From Thelonectria olida (lineage: Eukaryota > Ascomycota > Sordariomycetes > Hypocreales > Nectriaceae), in assembly GCA_020736575.1 (NCBI GenBank), contig JAGPYM010000001.1, forward strand, positions 3,596,001-3,660,000: 64,000 nt of DNA, in the 5' to 3' direction. The translations under genes were made by a program, and so were the position numbers. Below, in pieces: positions 1 through 11,752 of the stretch; the first letter of the stretch is position 1; each line of letters opens with the position of its first letter. The notes under the pieces were generated by a model. That model ran no database searches. It saw only the letters and a program-made list of their open reading frames with translations, and had not been told where the DNA came from.

Positions 1-1808
1 GTACGCATTAGACCACGAAGGACACCCTCAATACTTGGTGTTAAAATCATGCTTGTAAGATCCCATGTCAGTTCGTTCTTCACTCTGCCCTATACGAATG
101 ACAAGACTGTTTAGTTCCTGGAGCAAAGGTGCAAAGAAGAACTGACTATGCAGCAAAGGAAAAAGGGGCTAGAACCTAAAAACAGACACCTGCCACGGCA
201 CAACGCAGATGTGGTCGACATTTTAGGCTCAAATCTCACGATCCCCTCACGTGGCTTCTGACACCCCCCTCCCCCTCTCTCCTGCACCCGCCCCTCCACA
301 CCCCAAGTCAACTCACAAACCACACTCCCCCCAACGGCTCTTCCCGGCCACACCAACTCTCACCTGTCTAGCTGATACCCCTCCTCGAAAGCAGGGAGGG
401 AGACGTTACATGTGACTTCTCGAAAAATACACACTGCTTTCCCGTTCTTATAGAAATCCGGATCTGATGACAATGGTATCCTGCCGGGCCGGCACCATGA
501 TCCGGTCCCGGCTTCGGCTCGGCATTGAATGTGCGAACTTGGGAAACGTGCAAGAGAAGCTTCTTCCACCGAACCAATGTTTCCGGAGTCTTTCTCAGAT
601 AACTATTCATGACGGGCTTGCTGATTTTAGAAGGCTGACGGAGACATATCTAAGCAGTTGGTAACGGTTTATAGACTGAACTCGAGAGGTAGAGTTGCTG
701 GTGAGAGAAACGCGGTGTTCCGGGTCGGATGCCACGGCCACGGCCACGTCCACGGCCGCATCCGAACGGACGCCTTGGCCTGATTTTCACTTCTCTGTTG
801 CATGACTGCTGCGTTGGCCCTTGCAGGAGCCGCACCTTCAACTCCTATCCCTACCGTGCATCATGACGTTGAAGCTTGTCCTGAGGCTCTGGAAGCTATT
901 GACTACCGCACTAGGGAATGAAACGATTCACAATAACTTGGTAACTCGCCTTCAGCTCCTCATTGGATAGTTCGAAGGTCAAAACACCTCACTTGCGGCA
1001 ATAACTATAGCCTCACTCCCATGACGCTCTTGCGCCCTCTGAAGTTAAACATGGAAAGCGACGAACCGTTCAGCTGGATCGTGGAGTGGGTCTTCGGCTC
1101 CGACCGCATCGTTGGCGTCGCAGACACAATTAGGGCGTGTGTGGGATGGAGGGGTGGATTTGGTCCAGCGCCTGTGCTCCGAGTTATGACGCACCAACAG
1201 GCATCGTCATGTTGGTCAGCTTTGGAGAAGCAAAGAATCGAGCCAAAGCGTGTACTGGTTTGAGAAGGCCCTTCCAAACACCGCCAGCTGAGAGGCTTTC
1301 ATCACACGACACACAGATTCAATCAAGATGGGCACCAACCGTAGTCGTGATAGCCTCCTCATGTCTTGAGCGTAACATAATCTCATAACAATCTATGCAT
1401 CGTCATTCCTTCGTAGCTAACCAAATTCCCTTCTCATTCAAGTCATGTGCCGGCGCTTCCCTATTCTTTCCAATCATCTCATGCTTCAGCTGAAAACTCG
1501 AAAATACCTCGGGGCCCTCCCACCACAGGGGCGCAACCGAGCAGGTATCAATCATCCCCAAAACACCCCTCGAAGTACGCGTGTAAAACAAAGACGAGTT
1601 CCCAAAGAATGGCAACAAACATGTCCAAACAACTCCTCTGCCGTGCCAGAATGAAATGCAGCAACATCGACAGAACGCCTTGAATAATGCATGCCGTAGC
1701 CAAGTCTTATTTTCCCATTCCCAACAAACACCTCGTAGATCAAGTCGCGGCCGCCCAGCGCCATTACTTCCGCCTTGTTGCCTCAACCCCGTTTATCCAC
1801 CCTGGCTC
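1..1808. other. Intergenic, no gene seen
   Basis: No open frame here carries a recognisable domain; the open frames are short and overlap on both strands. The segment downstream of about 1400 is probably the 3' flank of the transcription factor gene that ends at 1809. The only structure noticed is an inverted repeat around 725-765 enclosing CCACGG-type repeats. Confidence 0.6.
725..765. repeat. Imperfect hairpin: 8-nt inverted repeat with CCACGG repeats
   Basis: The arms TCGGATGC (725-732) and GCATCCGA (758-765) are perfect reverse complements. The loop between them is made of GC-rich CCACGG/CCACGT repeats. It could form a hairpin, but no function can be read from it. Confidence 0.4.
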
Positions 1809-4359
1809 TTACATCTGTAAAGGCTCGTCGTCTTCCATATCGTCATCGCTGTAATCATCCTCGCCACTATGCGGGGTATGCATCTCGCTGACCTCTGCAC
1901 TGCCCAAGTTGCTTAGGCTGTCAAGGATTCCTCCGCCATGGAACGTCGGTGGTGCCGAGGCAGAAAGTTCAACCAAGCTTCCATTTCGGCTCATCGATGG
2001 CTTTTCGGGCAGCTGCTTGAGCAGGCCCGTTGAGATATCCAACATTGTCATGGCAAACTCCGTGAGGGTCTTGCCCTCCCCGGGTTTTGAGCTCACAGAC
2101 AGGGTCCATCGGTATTCTCCGAGGCGACGTCGATACCAATCGGCCTCCTCGCGCCCTGGGGACGTTGCCCAAAGCAAAGACCCAAAAGTACCAATAAGCG
2201 CAAAGTTTGTTTTGGACGCAAAATACCAGAAAGCCCGGAGGTGATTGGGGGTGAGACGGTTGACAAAATCCATGGCGGAGATGAGACGAGCCTTTGCAGC
2301 ACTGCGACAAATGTGCTGAACATAAGAGTCGACCGACGAAGATGGTGAGGCCAGAGATCGAATAATCCGTCGATGCAATGTGATTTCCGCCGCAAAGTAG
2401 GCTAGGTGCAGATATCCAATGCTTGATAGCCTGTTGGGGGTCGGGTTGTTGGACGAGTATGAAGAATCCAATCGAAGCAACTGAGGCAAGCTAGCATACC
2501 ACTCCTTGAGCTTCAACTGAATTGGTTTCGCCAGCGAGAGAACAAGCTGTGTGCCCTGAGGGCCGGCATTAGTAACAGTCTGCATTGCTTGCAGTGTGTA
2601 GAATGTGTCTAGGATTTCGGACAGAATCTCCGAGAGCTGCACAGCCCGCATGAACAACATCCTTCCTCTCTCGATGTCCAACTTTTCCTCTCGATCGTTC
2701 TCGTCCCATTCGACATCGGGAAAATCGTTGGCAGTGAGAGTCTGCACTCCCCAGTTCGAGGCAAAGATGTGCGACGGTCGACCGTGGACAAGGGAACCCC
2801 ATTTGTCCTGCATATATAAAGCCCATGCTAACCGTTTTCTCAGACCCTTTTCCCACGGCGGTATCTTCCAATGTGAGCAATCGAGATGTAGTCCCAACTC
2901 ATGCCCCAAGGCCACCAACTGTGCGGTCGGGGCCCACTGATCGCCCTCAGGTCGCTGAGACAGTAGCAGACCAGCCTGGATGGTGGACAACTTCGGCCGA
3001 AAGCAAGCTTCCTCTAGAGTAGTGCGTACGATTTCTTCGAGCTCTCTAACGTTGGGGCGGGGTCGTTGGCAAAGCTCCTCGTTCTGCTCCCACCAGTTGA
3101 TGGCGAGTATGTAGACGGCGGCAAGAAGGGGAGGGGAAAACTCCCGGTAGGATCGCTCGTACTTTTCTAAGAAGACGTGCTTCTGGATTATGGGGAAGCC
3201 TGGGTGGACGACGCGGAAGTATAGGTCGATGAGCTGCCGACCATAAGGAGCGACAATTGACTCGACGTGATCGGCATCCTGCGTCACATGAGCGTGCCCG
3301 GGGGTATTGTGATCGGGCAGCATCAAGAAAGTGTCGGATTCGCTGACCTTGCGGAGGGTGCCTCGAGCCAAGAGGCTCTCGTCGTGCGGGTCGAAGGGTG
3401 AGAGGTTGATGAGAGACGGTTCGAAGTCAGTGGTGGGACCGATATATTGGCTATAACGGTCGTCCTGGAGTCCGAGAGTTCGCTTCAGCATGGTCGGACC
3501 ACCAACATTGGCCATTTCCTCCAAGAAGGAACTGCTAGCGGCGGTGCTGGAAAGACTAGAGTTGTGGTTTCGACGCCGAGATGCGAGACCCGGGGAACTA
3601 TACGAGGCCAATCATATGTCAGACGCAAGGCTTGGACGCAAGGGGTCATGCATGTTAGGGATTCTGGGTGAGACGGGAGATATTCAGGAGCAAGGCAATG
3701 GCATGAGAAGAGGGAAGCGCGGCCAGAGGATAGAAGCGCGGGAGAAGAGCGCTTGCTCGCACGGGCAGCGGAGACGTGAGGTCAGAGGTGTGTGGGCGGG
3801 AACTAAATTGTGGACAAGGAAGATAGGTGAAGGAGCAAGGTAAGTAAGTAATGCAATGCAGTGGCAATCAAGCAAGGCTCAGCCGCGTGGGGAATGAGCT
3901 CTTGTGGGTGGACATGGGATGTGTGATAGGGAATGATGACTGATGGAGACGACAAGATGGAGACTGACGCAGGAACGGGCCTCTTGATGGGGTGGAGGGA
4001 TAGACTGACCTTCTCTTACCACCGATAACGTCGTCTGAGGCTGAATCACCGTTCAGCTTCCTCTTGCGGGACTGCGGACTTGAGGCAAGCGAGCATTGAG
4101 CACCGGCGACTTGGCAGCGCACGCAGACGTCGTCGTCGTCGCCCACGATGCAGCTGGCACGCGAGTACCGACAGGAGAGACACGGCGGGACGGGAGAGCC
4201 GTTGAATGAAGCGGGTTCGGTCGAGGCCGAGTTGGCTGGCAGGCTTCCCTGTCCCATCTCGAGCCTATGGAAGCTGTCCTGGCGATAAGGAGCGGGCTCA
4301 AGCCGGGGAGGCTTGGGAGCAATGGCGATAGGCGCCGTCCTCTGGACTGACGAGGACAT
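1809..4359 (-). CDS. tamA: Zn2Cys6 transcription factor, Dal81/TamA type
   Basis: Nuclear regulator. In yeast and Aspergillus the Dal81/TamA family acts as a co-activator for nitrogen-source and GABA/amino-acid genes; that role is family knowledge, not shown here. Two exons are proposed: 4359-4010 and 3597-1809, giving 712 aa, near the usual family length. A binuclear zinc cluster with cysteines at about residues 60, 63, 70, 79, 82 and 89 (CLSCRYSRASC then CVRCQVAGAQC) is followed by a basic KRKLNG stretch. A Fungal_trans middle homology domain covers roughly residues 170-480 and includes the characteristic WEKGLRKRLAWALYMQDKW. The C-terminus is acidic. ATG 4359 is preferred over the in-frame upstream ATG because it begins the conserved-looking region. 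The 412-nt intron (donor GTCAGT, acceptor TATAG with CTGAC 18 nt upstream) is long for this genome but joins in frame just after the zinc cluster. Family assignment is fairly confident, exact orthology less so. Confidence 0.8.
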
Positions 4360-7300
4360 GATGGCGGGGATGCAGGACACGGGAAGGGGGGTGTGAACAA
4401 GGCGCGACAAGGCTTTTCCGAGGGAAGGGGATCCAATCCAAAGCCAGGGAAGTCAGTCAGTGGTCGTCGATCTCGTGTGGAGGACGTTCAAACGGCCAGC
4501 GTCGAGCGATCGAAGATGGTATCGAAGTTGTGCGTTTCCCGTCAGGGCCTCTGGGGTTGTGGGCGCGGGGAAGGCTCAGGACGCCCGTTGCCCCAAGGAT
4601 GAACGGGCGCAGGACGTGTTTGAGCCGCAATGGGCCTCACTCCCCAGCGGTAAGCCTGCTGCGTTGTGCTGCTGTGCGTTGGCGATCAAGCTTTGGGGGC
4701 GCACGAGACTGTTGCCGCTTGGAGATGGTGATAGCACTGACAGACAGAAAAATAGGGCCCCACGCACGATGGCAACAGTGACGCAATGTGCCTGAGAGCT
4801 ACGACCAGTGAGCAGCGAGGAAAGCAATTAACGATAGCTAATAGAGCAACGTTATCCTAACAGCGACTGCAGTGCCGAGAGAAGCTTGTGGCTTCAAGAG
4901 ACAATGGTTGGTGCGAGATAACAATCTGGGGAAGCGGAGGGGGGAAGGCGAGAGGGAAAAAAAAGAGAGATAAGAGAATGGAAGAGTTGTGTAAGTTGGC
5001 TCTCGGTACGATGTAAGTGGTTGAATGAGAGATGGATGGGATCCGAGCGGCCGGGATACTAAGGTAAGGAAGCTTGGATGGCGGGCGCAGATGGGCGCCG
5101 ATGGAGACGGTCGTCAGACGGGAGACCGGGGAGGTTAGCTGATAAGGCGGGCAAGCGGGGAGGACACTCAGACGGGGATAGTGGGATCGCAGGCGTGTGC
5201 GTGTCTGTGTCAAACCAATGTCCGGTTCTTGTCCGCTGATTCTGGGCTGCAGTATGTAATTTAGAGATGTCTTTGTTTCCCCTTCTCCAACAGACAGACC
5301 ATCTGCGAGATAGGCTTGCAGCCGGGGAGCAGCGCGGGTGGTGGGTGAAGGGATGGTATGTCTTGTGTCGCACTGTAGCGTTGCAAAACTGACAAACAAT
5401 CACAACCTGATGACAGCCACCAGACGCAGACAGAGATGTGTGTGAGTATGTACGAAGCACGGAGAAGGGAGGCGGCACGTCGGTCGATAAAGCGACGCGG
5501 CCGGAGTGGGCGAACAGTGGTTCGGTGCGCCCGCTGGTGCTGATGCTGCGTGTCTTTCCTCGTCCTTTTTTCCTTTTTTTTTTTTTCTCTCGACTTGATG
5601 CTTGTGTGCTTGATTTGTTTGTTTCTTGGCTGCTTCCGGGCCCCGTCTCTCTCACTCTACCTGTACCCAAGGGGGCGTGTGTGATTGATCTTGGAGGCGT
5701 GTGCGGCGTGTAACCTGTGATGCGACGGCGCGCAAGCAAGCAAACAGAAGAAAAGAAGATGAATGGTTGGTGTATTGGAATTTTGTGTCTGTGGCCCTGG
5801 ACAATAGACCTGGGGTCCTTCCTGGCCTTGCTTGGGGACCCTGGGGAACTGACTGGGGGGATGTGGGTTGAGAAGTGCACAGCGAGACAGGGAACGGAAA
5901 GATGTGATTCTCTCGCCTGCTCGGTGTTTCTTTGCTTGTGACTCGGGAAGCTAGGTTGTTTTGGCCCTTACTCAGTTGTTGGCTGACTAGCTCTTCCTGT
6001 TTTACCTTTTTTTTATTTTTTGGGTGTGAAGGGGGTGTGGAGGGGCTGTTGAGAAAGGAGGGGTGAATGACTATCGATAAAGCAATCGCGCGAGCGATGG
6101 GACAGTTTGATGGGGAGATCTTGCTTTCAGGAAGCCATGGAGACCAGGACCAGATAAGCTAGACCATCGGCGTCATTCGAAAACGGGTGACTTGGGGCTA
6201 AAAAAGGTCCCTGAGTCGCCCGCCGCGAGCGTGTGACGACGTCGCAACTCGCTTGATGCCGTGTAAGCAATAGAATGCTTTGGATGACACGGTTTACGTC
6301 TTTAGGGATCGAAAGGCCAGGGGAGAAAGAGAAGGCCGAGGGGGAAACAAGGAAGGCAACAGGAAAGGGGCAAAGGGACGTGTGAGTCAAAGAAGGAGAG
6401 AAACGAGGACAATAAAAGAAAGGAAAGTGCAAGGGACGGCATTGAGACAATCAATGACTTGACATGTGAGGCACGGTACCTCAGATCCCATACAGAATAC
6501 GGTTGGGTCGCAGGTATCCCCACAAACCGCCTCCGGGTTTCCCGTCTGAGCTAGCCCAAGCCTCGATTGGGAGCTCGTGAAAGAGAAAAGGGACGGGTCG
6601 GTCCTGCGGTGAGGAACCGCTTTGCACCGTTTCTTATTGAGGAATCATGCCGTGCGTATATAATTAGCAGAGCGGCACTTTGTCCGGAGATTTTGTGTCA
6701 TCTTTTTGGGGGGACAAATTGTGACAGGAGACGGGAAGAGGTGTGGAGGGACAAGACGGCTGTCCGTCATTGCGTCGTCTGGCAGCTTACCGCACGTCCA
6801 AGATACTTCCATCGCTTGTCCTGGTCAAAACGAGACATGGCCGGATTTCTCCCCAGGTCCCTCTCGCTCGGGCTTCCTGGGGGATGGAATATGGATACCT
6901 ACTCCAGCTTTGGCCTTCTGGGGTCCTCGCCTTCGAATCGCCTTTCTCTTGCCCTTCTTGGATTCGACTGAACCCTTGGCTGCGCGGAGCCTACCGATGA
7001 GAATGGATACCGGAGGAGTCGAGCGTTTCCGCCGCATAGTTGGTGCACAAAGTTCCCTCTGCTGTTACGGCCGGGCAGGCAATAGCAAGAACTGAAGTGG
7101 TGCCCCGCCACGAACTGCAGAAAAGAGTGAATGGCGTCAGGCGCGAAACCAAATTTCGATACGTGTTAGTCAACGTCAGAAACAGACAAGCAATAAGACA
7201 TACCAATCCAGCCTGGGATTGTGGTTGTCTGTCGACGTATACTTTTGCCTGTCTTTTCCCCGGCCTCGCGAAGAGAGGGGCCCCAGCTCCTCCTCGCTCA

Positions 7301-10300
7301 ATCTCCGAAAAATAGTCACAGCTTTGGGTGTGGCATCCGGGGAAGAGAGGGAAGGGGGAGGGGTGTAGCATTTTCGGGAATCATTCCAAATGTCCATCAG
7401 AGATCCTCCATCAAACCAGAGATGGGCATTACAGAGACCGATCCTAGGGAATGAGATGGCGGAGACGTATGGAGTTGCTGAATTTCTCCGCGGTGTCGGC
7501 GGCGAAGGAATATCAGCATCATACCGCAATCCCAACAAGCCTCATGATCCCCATCTCCATATCGTTCGCGCGCTTCTGCTTCAGCGGACTCTTCAGGCGC
7601 TGGGCAAGCTGCGGATCCGGCAACACCCCCGGCTGAGGACGAGATCGAATCATAGCTGAGCGGAAAAGACAAAAAAAGAGCATGGTAGCTGTATCCGGGG
7701 TCTGGTCAGGCCAGGGCCAGTATTCGACAAGCCAAAGGGGCGTCGTCGGTCGAGACGACGAGTCGCGAACAAGCAAGAAGCAGGCTTATCTCTGGGCAGA
7801 GGATAGAAATACATAATGGTAAAAGATAATCAGTAATTGAAAAGGGCAGACAGATACAGATAGATAATGAAAAGGGACCCAACGAAACAAAAACCCTCTC
7901 GCCTGCCTCCAATGACGAGTCGGCAACTTGTTGAGCCAGCAGGAATGAGGTTGCGAATACCTCAGGTTTGGGTGAGATGGGTGCGGGACACATGTATGCG
8001 GTACCTAGGGATGTTTGTTGGACGACAGCTTGGCCTTGGGCGCAACCATACGCCAATTACCAAATGAAAAAGGCATTTGAGGCCATCATCCCTCATTCTG
8101 CATGGTCCGGCAGTTGCTGTAACGTAATGGCTCGTCCGGGGGGGAGGGGAGACAACGGTGATGGGCCCAGACCGGACCCGGCCCGCCAAATTGAACCGAA
8201 GAGCCTGCAGCGCCAATACGGTTGCAGTGAGTTACAGGGCGATGCAGTCATTGTTACTGCTACACCATCTGTTGGGTGTACGAAGTCGAAAAAAATCTTT
8301 TGGCTCGATGTCTGAGACATTCTCATTGCCGAGGTGACTTTGATGAGTCGAAGTTTCTGAGTTGGGTTCTGATGCATAAAGGCAAATCCTTGCGCTAGGC
8401 GGCTAAATTAATTAACCTTTTGGCCGGGGCTCTGTTACTGGGAAAGAGAGACCTTGAGACCCTTTGTTGATGGACACTTTACTTGCCTTATGTCATCGAC
8501 GTTGGACAATCTCCACGCTGTCGTTCCCAAGTGGGAAAGCAGAGCCCATCGATTCAAGATGGGAACCACTTTAACATCTCCGATAGGAAAACTACCTATT
8601 TGGAGCCTTCTTTTCAGGGCGTCACAAGCTCACAGCCTGGAAATGCTCTTTGCTGGCTACCGCAACGAAACGACTCGACACCTCACAGCCTGACAACAAC
8701 AAGAACCACATCACTCTCGCATCTGACGGCACCGCGCGGCCACACCTCTGCCGCCCACTGGGGAACGCCTCATGATCGAGTAGGTAATCATTACCTATCC
8801 GAATATCCCCAAACACCAATCTGGTGTAACCAACAGAGTAGGGTGTAGGGGACGCACACCTCCGCGCGGTCTCCGGAGAAGTCTCCATACAGCTGCATCC
8901 ACCATGCAAATGACTTTTGCCGATGACCGACCGATATCATCAAGGCTGAAAGATGACTTGTCCCATTGGAAAGTCCCTGACGTTCCTGGTCGTTCCTCGT
9001 TCCCCGGCGCCTATTTCCCCCAAACCCCAGCCCCATCCCTCACACTCACACTAACTTCTCCCTCCCCCATCTGCTGACATTCATCTTCTTTGACACCACA
9101 ATTGCTATCCCGGAGCCGCCCACTGCTCTCGGCGTCGTCCCGGCCCCTTTCCTCCCGGCGAGCAATTAATCTTCAACTCAACGCGTCCTTTGCCCTCGAC
9201 TCCCGAGTCCCGAGATGCTCCGATACGCCGAGCACGGAGACAACCCCTTGGCTAGCCACTTCACTCAACCATTACCATCAACTTATTCCCGCTCAGGCAG
9301 GAGGCCGGCCATCCTTCGTCCAGTCGGTTGTGTCGTGTCATGGAATCGATAAGACACCAATGCATGATGCAACTCGATGAGTAACAAGACTGTATCCTCT
9401 GTGTCTCTCTCTCACTCTACGAATATACCCAGTCCCTTTGAAGAAGGCCGGCCCGGATACACAGGCCAAGACCACACCAGCACGCGGCGACACATGTTGA
9501 TACAAACGTATTATGACAGCCTGTTTTGAGATGTCCAACCCACTTAATGATATCAACCGCTTCAACAGCTGCCTTGAACCCCCACAATCCCTTCTCCAAA
9601 TACACCAACTATGATTGGTCTTTAATTCGGCTCCGCCTTCTTTCGGGGAGAGATAATTAACATACAGGATCCCCTCTATGACCCGAATACGTCCCATGTC
9701 CCTGACGTACAGTTTCTTGGCCAAGTCTTGGCTCTTCATCAGTGTAAGTGCGTCCCGCACGCGCGCCCATCGAGACCGCCCTGGGCCACCCAAGGTTTCC
9801 CAGGCACCCATTTGCCGCTCGCTGCGATCTTGACTCAGCTGTCCGCCTGCCAGTCTCGTGTCGTGGGGGCTTCAGGGATGGCGCCTGGCGGCCAATGCTC
9901 TTGCACAGACCGACTCATCGCGCCAAGGCCGGAGCGTCATCGTTTCGCTCGTCCGAGGCCTCGGGATGAGTGTTTGAGGCTGCACGACCTTCACTTCCCC
10001 GGATGAGACACACAACATACATAAGTCGGCTCCCAGCCTCCACACACCGAGTTGTTGATCTGGAAGCGGTGAAGGCCTTTCCTACCACCATTACCAAACA
10101 TTTGGACGATAAAATTCCTCTCTCGTGTCTATCTCTAGATCAAACGTTCAGGACCCTAGTTTGTGGAGCCCCAGGTTTCTGAGGGACCTGACTCTCCAAA
10201 GACTCCATGACTCCGAGGGTCAGGGCCAGCATCTCTCGTCATGACCACCACGTGAGTGTGGGGACTCGACGACAGCTTCGGTGTCATCACACGAGATCCA

Positions 10301-10417
10301 TATCCGGATTGGGCCTGGGTTAGTTTCGCCGTATCTTGAGTCTTTCCTCTTATTCATCTTCTGGGGATCTATCGTCTTGGGACTCATTTGACCCTGACAT
10401 ACCGCGCTTCGCTTCCA
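4360..10417. other. 6-kb stretch without a recognised gene
   Basis: About 6 kb separate the ATG of the transcription factor from the 3' end of the acetyltransferase gene. Open frames are short and low-complexity, mostly shadows of pyrimidine-rich DNA, and none shows a domain. A run of 13 T lies at 5574-5586. The part nearest 4360 must contain the promoter and 5' leader of the transcription factor gene. A 17-bp palindrome is at 8781-8797. Confidence 0.55.
8781..8797. repeat. Perfect 17-bp palindrome
   Basis: TAGGTAATCATTACCTA has 8-nt arms, exactly complementary, around one central C. It lies in the gene-free stretch. It has the shape of a site for a dimeric DNA-binding protein, but nothing else supports that. 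Confidence 0.45.
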
Positions 10418-11285
10418 CTAGGGCCGCCCCGTTTGATCCCAAACCATCGTCTTTTCAAAATAGCGCTCGGTTGGTTCGCTAGATCCACGTGGCGGCAGCG
10501 TCATTTCGAGTTCCTGACGAATATCGAAGCCGAGCCTCTGGTAAAACGTAACGGCGTTCATCGTCGCCTCCAGCACAGCCGGAACTCCCTCCGCGCGAGC
10601 CCTATCCTGCACACTCCGCAGTAGTTCCGACGCAGCTCCTCGGCCACTCCATTCAGGATGGGTGCAAAGATACGTCACATCTAGAGAGCAGAGCAAGTCT
10701 GGTATTAGTGCCAGCGAACTAGGCATGTCCGAAAAACGCATCCCGAAGAATTTGCTCATCGAGTTTATGTAGGTTGAGTTGTTCAGCCAACCGCGGCTCG
10801 ACAATGGCTGACAACTCATGCATGAGCTCAAAGCAAGCCTAGGAGACTAGCTTGACCGGTCCCGCTTCTCGCGAGGTAAAATGCAAAGAATGAGTGAGCG
10901 ACTTACGGTAATGCGGCTGGTCGCCCAGAACCTCGCGCCTTGCCTTCTTGGTGAGCTCAGCGTACGAGTCCAGGTACTCGCGCCGGCAACATTCCGGGAT
11001 ATTCTCATCGGGCTCCTGTTCCTCCTTCTCGTTGGGCCGCTGCACATTCCACTTGACAAAGGATGCTATCCTTCCAGTGTCGGCATCTCGAGCGATCAGA
11101 ACCCCCGTGTTGTCGTTGGCAATATGATGTTGGGTGTCTTCGCAGAGCCACGAGTGAAGGAATTGCCGAGCTTCGTCATTCGGAAACTGAGCGTGCATCA
11201 ACAGGTTGGCGTCCATAGCGGCGATATGAAGGCTGGCCAGTCCCGCGGCGTCGCCCCTTGAGGGCACAATGATGTCGAACGGCAT
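10418..11285 (-). CDS. GNAT-family N-acetyltransferase
   Basis: Transfers an acetyl group from acetyl-CoA to an unknown amine substrate. Proposed exons are 11285-10907 and 10680-10418 (213 aa). The join yields GDQPHYH-VTYLCTHPEW, the usual GNAT strand leading into the acetyl-CoA loop, here SGRGAASELL (a Q/RxxGxG/A-type motif), followed by AVTFYQRLGFD, a typical GNAT strand 5/helix 4 signature. ATG 11285 starts MPFDIIVPSRGDAAGLASLH, a normal GNAT N-terminus; the earlier in-frame ATGs encode atypical sequence. The 226-nt intron is long. It contains about 34 codons open in the correct frame (about 10700-10830), so a cryptic middle exon is possible. Substrate is unknown, and the downstream neighbour of the tyrosinase gene gives no clue. 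Confidence 0.75.
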
Positions 11286-11752
11286 AAGTGCTGGCGCAAA
11301 GGAGGGATTGTCGATTGTCGTAGGGATATATATTTGACGGAAGTTGAGATTGACCAACCAGAACAAGGGCCAGGTTGAAACAAACCTGGCCATGGGGCTG
11401 TCATGTGATTTGGAGTCGTTATCAACGCCCACTCACGATCTTTGCTAAACAGGTAAATAGCGAGTGGATCGCAAGTCTCGGCGACTATGCTGTTTGAAGA
11501 AGCACCAGAAGCAACAGTGTGGTTTATTCTTTAAACATACATGTGCGTATGACACTCCAAGAGCCAGTGAGACTACTATTGTTGACACGGCCTGGTCGTT
11601 TCTTTTACATGATCCTGTGTCTACTGAGGGAGGCTTAGGCAACCTAGGCCTGTAAGAAATGTACCGTGAAATTCCCAAACCATTAAACCACAAAGCAACC
11701 CCGAGTTTGTCCCCCGGTTGCTTTTGCTCTTTTCTCCAATTCCCATACCGTT
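11286..11752. other. Intergenic between tyrosinase 3' end and acetyltransferase start
   Basis: Both genes are on the minus strand, so this stretch holds the 3' UTR of the tyrosinase gene and the promoter of the acetyltransferase gene. No specific site was recognised. Confidence 0.5.

Noticed and set aside
5059..5880. 273-codon minus-strand open frame upstream of the transcription factor
   Set aside because: Low complexity (poly-Lys from a T-run, Pro/His/Thr-rich), no domain and poor coding character. More likely leader or intergenic DNA.
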